Shown here piece after piece: positions 61,374 to 64,000 of a DNA stretch of 64,000 nucleotides. The stretch spans positions 3,419,946-3,483,945 of the forward strand of contig NZ_OY780936.1 in assembly GCF_963675905.1 (NCBI RefSeq), given 5' to 3'. The stretch's first letter is position 1; each line of letters begins with the position of its first letter. The notes below the pieces were generated by a model, which was given only the letters and a program-made list of their open reading frames with translations, made no database searches and had not been told where the DNA came from. Both the position numbers and the translations under genes were made by a program. The stretch is from an uncultured Bacteroides sp. GTDB taxonomy: Bacteria; Bacteroidota; Bacteroidia; Bacteroidales; Bacteroidaceae.

Positions 61374-61474
61374 CTTGCGTTTTTCTTAGAGGGTTTTTAG
61401 TTAGATTTATTTTTCCGAATAATGAAATATATAAAATGTTTTGTAATTTTGCATGTCTTCAAAATTAATTGAAT

Positions 61475-61858
61475 ATGATAAATCTTATTAGGAAATATCC
61501 ATTTTCTATACTCATAGTGCTGACCGTCGTTTATCTGTCATTTTTTAAGCCGCCAAGCACTCCTTTAGATCAGGTTACAAATTTTGATAAAGTAGCTCAT
61601 GTCTGCATGTATTTTGGTATGTCTGGCGTGTTTTGGCTTGAATATATGAGAAGCCATCGTGGCAGGTTTAAATTCATGCATATTTTTATAGGGGCGGTGA
61701 TTCTTCCAATAGTATTTAGTGGTTGTATTGAACTCCTGCAAGAATACTGCACCTCATATAGAGGAGGAGATTGGCTCGACTTTACAGCTAATTCTGTTGG
61801 CGTTATTCTTGCAGGAGTTATTGCATATTTCTTAGTCAGACCGAAATTCTTTTTATAA
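61475..61858 (+). CDS. VanZ-like family membrane protein
   Basis: 127 aa from ATG 61475; a TTG at 61469 is less likely. Four hydrophobic segments: about 8-24, 43-58, 70-86 and 103-121. The VanZ-like pattern is NFDKVAHVCMYFGMSG, then SGCIELLQEYCTSYRGGDWLDFTANSVGVIL. A -7-like TAATTTTG lies at 61444-61451. The function of stand-alone VanZ-like proteins is unknown; this is not evidence for glycopeptide resistance. Confidence 0.85.
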   Translation: MINLIRKYPFSILIVLTVVYLSFFKPPSTPLDQVTNFDKVAHVCMYFGMSGVFWLEYMRSHRGRFKFMHIFIGAVILPIVFSGCIELLQEYCTSYRGGDWLDFTANSVGVILAGVIAYFLVRPKFFL

Positions 61859-61871
61859 GAAGTTTGCTCTG

Positions 61872-63170
61872 CTATAAGTCTTCAACAATTTGTCCCATCT
61901 TCATGCTGTTCGATCCTTTGATAAGAATATAGCATCCTTTAGGTTTATCATCCTTGATAACTTTAACTACATCCAAAATGTTTGTAAAACAGTCATAAGA
62001 GTGAGCTGTCTGTTCAAACTGATCTCCCACAAGAATAACCTTTTCAAACTCGCAGGTATCGATGAAATCGACTATCTTTTGGTGTTCTTCAATGCTTGTA
62101 TCTCCTAATTCTTTCATATCTCCCAGGATAACAACCTTGTGTTTCGCTTCCATTCTTTTGAAATTCTTCAAGGCTGCCATCATACTTGTAGGATTAGCAT
62201 TGTAAGCATCAATAATAAGTTTGTTGTCCTCAGTCTCTTTTAATTGAGAACGGTTGTTTTGAGGTGTATAGTTTGTTAATGCATGATCTATCTTGGCAGG
62301 TTCTACACCAAAGAAGCGCCCAATAGCAACAGCTGCTAATGCATTATCAAAATTATATTCACCAATTAACTTAGTTTGAATATGATGAATATTTCCATCT
62401 TTTCCCGCTTTCCAGTCAAAAGCAAGGTATGGAGAACATGAAGTGACTTTTCCGTTCACATAAAGATTCTCAGTTGTTCCGTAATTGATGAGGTTTAATC
62501 CTTCTGCGATATCCATCAGGAAAGGATTCTCATTCTGAATAAATACGATTGAATTCTCTTTTTGACGCAAATAATCGTAAAGCTCTCCTTTTGTTTTAAT
62601 TACGCCTTCAAAAGAACCGAATCCTTCCAAATGAGCCTTTCCCACATTGGTAATAATACCATAATCAGGTTCTGCAATATCAACTAAAGTTTTAATTTCA
62701 CCGGGGTGATTGGCTCCCATTTCAATAACAGCCAAATCATGATGACCGCGGAGTTTTAATAGAGTAATTGGCACTCCGATATGATTGTTCAGATTTCCCT
62801 GAGTATAAAGTACATTATGAACTTCGGAAAGTACGGCAGCTATCAGCTCTTTAGTTGTTGTTTTACCGTTAGTTCCGGTAATTCCTATAACTTTAGTTCC
62901 TAGTTTCTTACGGTGATAATTGGCAAGTTGCTGAAGAGTTTTCAAGCAATCGTCAACTAAGATAATATGATTGTTTTCCGGATCAGCATATTCAGCTTCG
63001 TCCACAACTGCATAAGCACAGCCTTCTGTTAAAGCCTTTTTTGCAAAAGAATTACCATTAAAATTGTCGCCTTTCAGAGCGAAAAAAATAGAATCGTCAG
63101 GGCAGTTGCGACTATCGGTGGTCACAACAGGGTATTGCAGATAGATTTGGTAAAGAGCAGCTATTGTCAT
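61872..63170 (-). CDS. murF: UDP-MurNAc-tripeptide--D-alanyl-D-alanine ligase
   Basis: 432-aa cytoplasmic Mur ligase finishing the pentapeptide. ATP loop [16 protein letters not shown] (about 95-110), NLNNHIGVP, EMGANHPGEI and NVGKAHLEGFGS. C-terminal DAYNANPTSMMAAL is the MurF signature. Located far from the dcw cluster, as is usual in Bacteroidetes. Its stop is 13 bp from the convergent VanZ-like gene. Confidence 0.96.
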   Translation of the reverse strand: MTIAALYQIYLQYPVVTTDSRNCPDDSIFFALKGDNFNGNSFAKKALTEGCAYAVVDEAEYADPENNHIILVDDCLKTLQQLANYHRKKLGTKVIGITGTNGKTTTKELIAAVLSEVHNVLYTQGNLNNHIGVPITLLKLRGHHDLAVIEMGANHPGEIKTLVDIAEPDYGIITNVGKAHLEGFGSFEGVIKTKGELYDYLRQKENSIVFIQNENPFLMDIAEGLNLINYGTTENLYVNGKVTSCSPYLAFDWKAGKDGNIHHIQTKLIGEYNFDNALAAVAIGRFFGVEPAKIDHALTNYTPQNNRSQLKETEDNKLIIDAYNANPTSMMAALKNFKRMEAKHKVVILGDMKELGDTSIEEHQKIVDFIDTCEFEKVILVGDQFEQTAHSYDCFTNILDVVKVIKDDKPKGCYILIKGSNSMKMGQIVEDL

Positions 63171-63330
63171 ATCAATAATATTTGGAAATTTCTGTATGCA
63201 AAATTAGACAAAATATTGTTATATATAAGTGCGTGCAATAAAAAATACTTCAATTTACTTTTTCTTTGCTTATAAACTATTATAGCCTTGAGGATGAATT
63301 AGTAATTTATTGACCAGCTTTCGTTTTAAA

Positions 63331-63390
63331 CATGTACAAGATTGAACTCAAACATGTACATGATTGGCGGCAAACATGTACATGTTTTGC
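63331..63390. repeat. Intergenic cluster of CATGTACATG palindromes (copy 2)
   Basis: Three units based on CATGTACATG in the murF-folP divergent gap. Bases 63331-63367 equal the inverse complement of 10907-10943 exactly (37 bp), and a third unit follows at 63373-63384 in both copies. The rest of the gap (63171-63330, 63391-63490) shows nothing else. Confidence 0.85.
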
Positions 63391-63499
63391 AAAAGACTTC
63401 CTTATTAAATGATTAGTTTATAAGGTTATGTCAGATAGTATAAACTTATTATTGTGGAAAAGATATAAAGATTTAAAAAGAAGAATGAAAAATATTATG

Positions 63500-63507
63500 T
63501 ATTTTTG
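63500..63507 (+). promoter_or_regulatory. Candidate folP promoter -7 box
   Basis: TATTTTTG fits TAnnTTTG, 26 bp before the folP ATG. Confidence 0.4.
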
Positions 63508-63533
63508 CCATAAACAAATTGTAATAAACAACA

Positions 63534-64000
63534 ATGATTAGTCAGTCTCTTTCGAAATATATAAATGTGAATGGAAGACTTTTAGATCTTTCAACTCCGC
63601 AGGTGATGGGTGTTCTTAATGTAACTCCCGATTCTTTTTATTCTGAATGCCGTGCACAGACAGACGAAGCTATAGCCGACCGTGCCCGACAGATATTGGA
63701 AGAAGGCGCTTCTATTATAGATATCGGAGCTTACTCATCGCGCCCCAATTGTGTAGATATATCTCCCGAGGAAGAATTGAACAGGTTACGATATGCATTG
63801 AAGATTTTGAATGAAGTTCATCCCGATGCAATTATATCTGTTGATACATTTCGTGCAAGCGTGGCAGAAGTCTGCGTTAAAGAATATGGAGTTGCCATCA
63901 TAAATGATATTTCAGGCGGTGAAATGGATAAAAATATGTTCGATACCGTTATAGATTTACAGGTTCCATATATCATGCAACACATGCAAGGCACTCCTCA
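63534..64000 (+). CDS. folP: Dihydropteroate synthase (partial, runs off the window)
   Basis: First 155 codons, no stop before the window end. The enzyme joins dihydropterin pyrophosphate with p-aminobenzoate in folate synthesis and is the sulfonamide target. VMGVLNVTPDSFYSE (about 24-38) is the first DHPS signature. ILEEGASIIDIGAYSSRP is the second (usually DIGGESTRP; here GAYSSRP, as often in Bacteroidetes). ISVDTFRASVAE, INDISGGEMD and YIMQHMQGTP follow in the expected order. Confidence 0.95.
   Translation, partial: MISQSLSKYINVNGRLLDLSTPQVMGVLNVTPDSFYSECRAQTDEAIADRARQILEEGASIIDIGAYSSRPNCVDISPEEELNRLRYALKILNEVHPDAIISVDTFRASVAEVCVKEYGVAIINDISGGEMDKNMFDTVIDLQVPYIMQHMQGTP

Noticed and set aside
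61475-61858. Glycopeptide-resistance gene from the VanZ-like match
   Set aside because: VanZ-like proteins are widespread without any van cluster, and none is present here.

Overview
The window looks like a chromosomal segment of a Bacteroidales bacterium, most likely Bacteroides or a close relative. The evidence is a SusC/SusD pair, a complete division and cell-wall (dcw) cluster in Bacteroidetes order, A-rich leaders without clear Shine-Dalgarno sites, and several -7 boxes of the form TAnnTTTG. Two of these (recO and the tRNA-Glu/rpsT unit) have a TTTG exactly 19 bp upstream. The species cannot be named from sequence reading alone.

Layout. 1-10 kb is a pectin-type polysaccharide utilisation segment: SusC, SusD and a secreted histidine acid phosphatase on +, facing two secreted pectate lyases (PL10 and PL1 types) on -. 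10-14 kb holds rnhB, then an AT-rich stretch with unusual intergenic repeats, two small lipoproteins, a broken gene and a small membrane protein. 14-20 kb is housekeeping: gpmI, a DUF3109 protein, gyrB, rpsT, tRNA-Glu, recO. 20-36 kb on - is yqeY-ftsZ-ftsA-ftsQ-murC-murG-ftsW-murD-mraY-murE-ftsI-ftsL-rsmH-mraZ, read from mraZ, with a probable MraZ operator in front. An IS3-family element (about 36.24-37.77 kb) lies upstream of mraZ and is bracketed by two more repeat clusters.

38-47.7 kb is an accessory island and the most interesting region. It encodes at least four short peptides with double-glycine leaders (37 to 70 aa, two of them tandem 57-mers with 25-aa leaders and 32-aa cores). It also encodes two CPBP-type membrane proteins, several very small membrane proteins, two secreted carboxypeptidase-regulatory-like proteins, and a histidine kinase/response regulator pair. 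Direct repeats of TGTTA at 11-bp spacing lie in the control regions of the kinase, the divergent peptide and the tandem peptides, suggesting one regulon. The tandem-peptide block is bracketed by a 216-bp direct duplication of the response regulator's DNA-binding end, and fragments of neighbouring genes are scattered nearby. I read this as a two-component-regulated bacteriocin-like or signalling-peptide island built by repeated duplication. No dedicated exporter is present in the window.

47.8-54.3 kb is a seven-gene HdrABC/Flx-like iron-sulfur flavoprotein operon, probably an NADH-linked electron-bifurcating complex. The rest is asd, a lamin-tail secreted protein, a Kef-type antiporter, tcdA, a LolD-type ATPase, a helix-hairpin-helix protein, a VanZ-like protein, murF, and the start of folP, cut by the window end.
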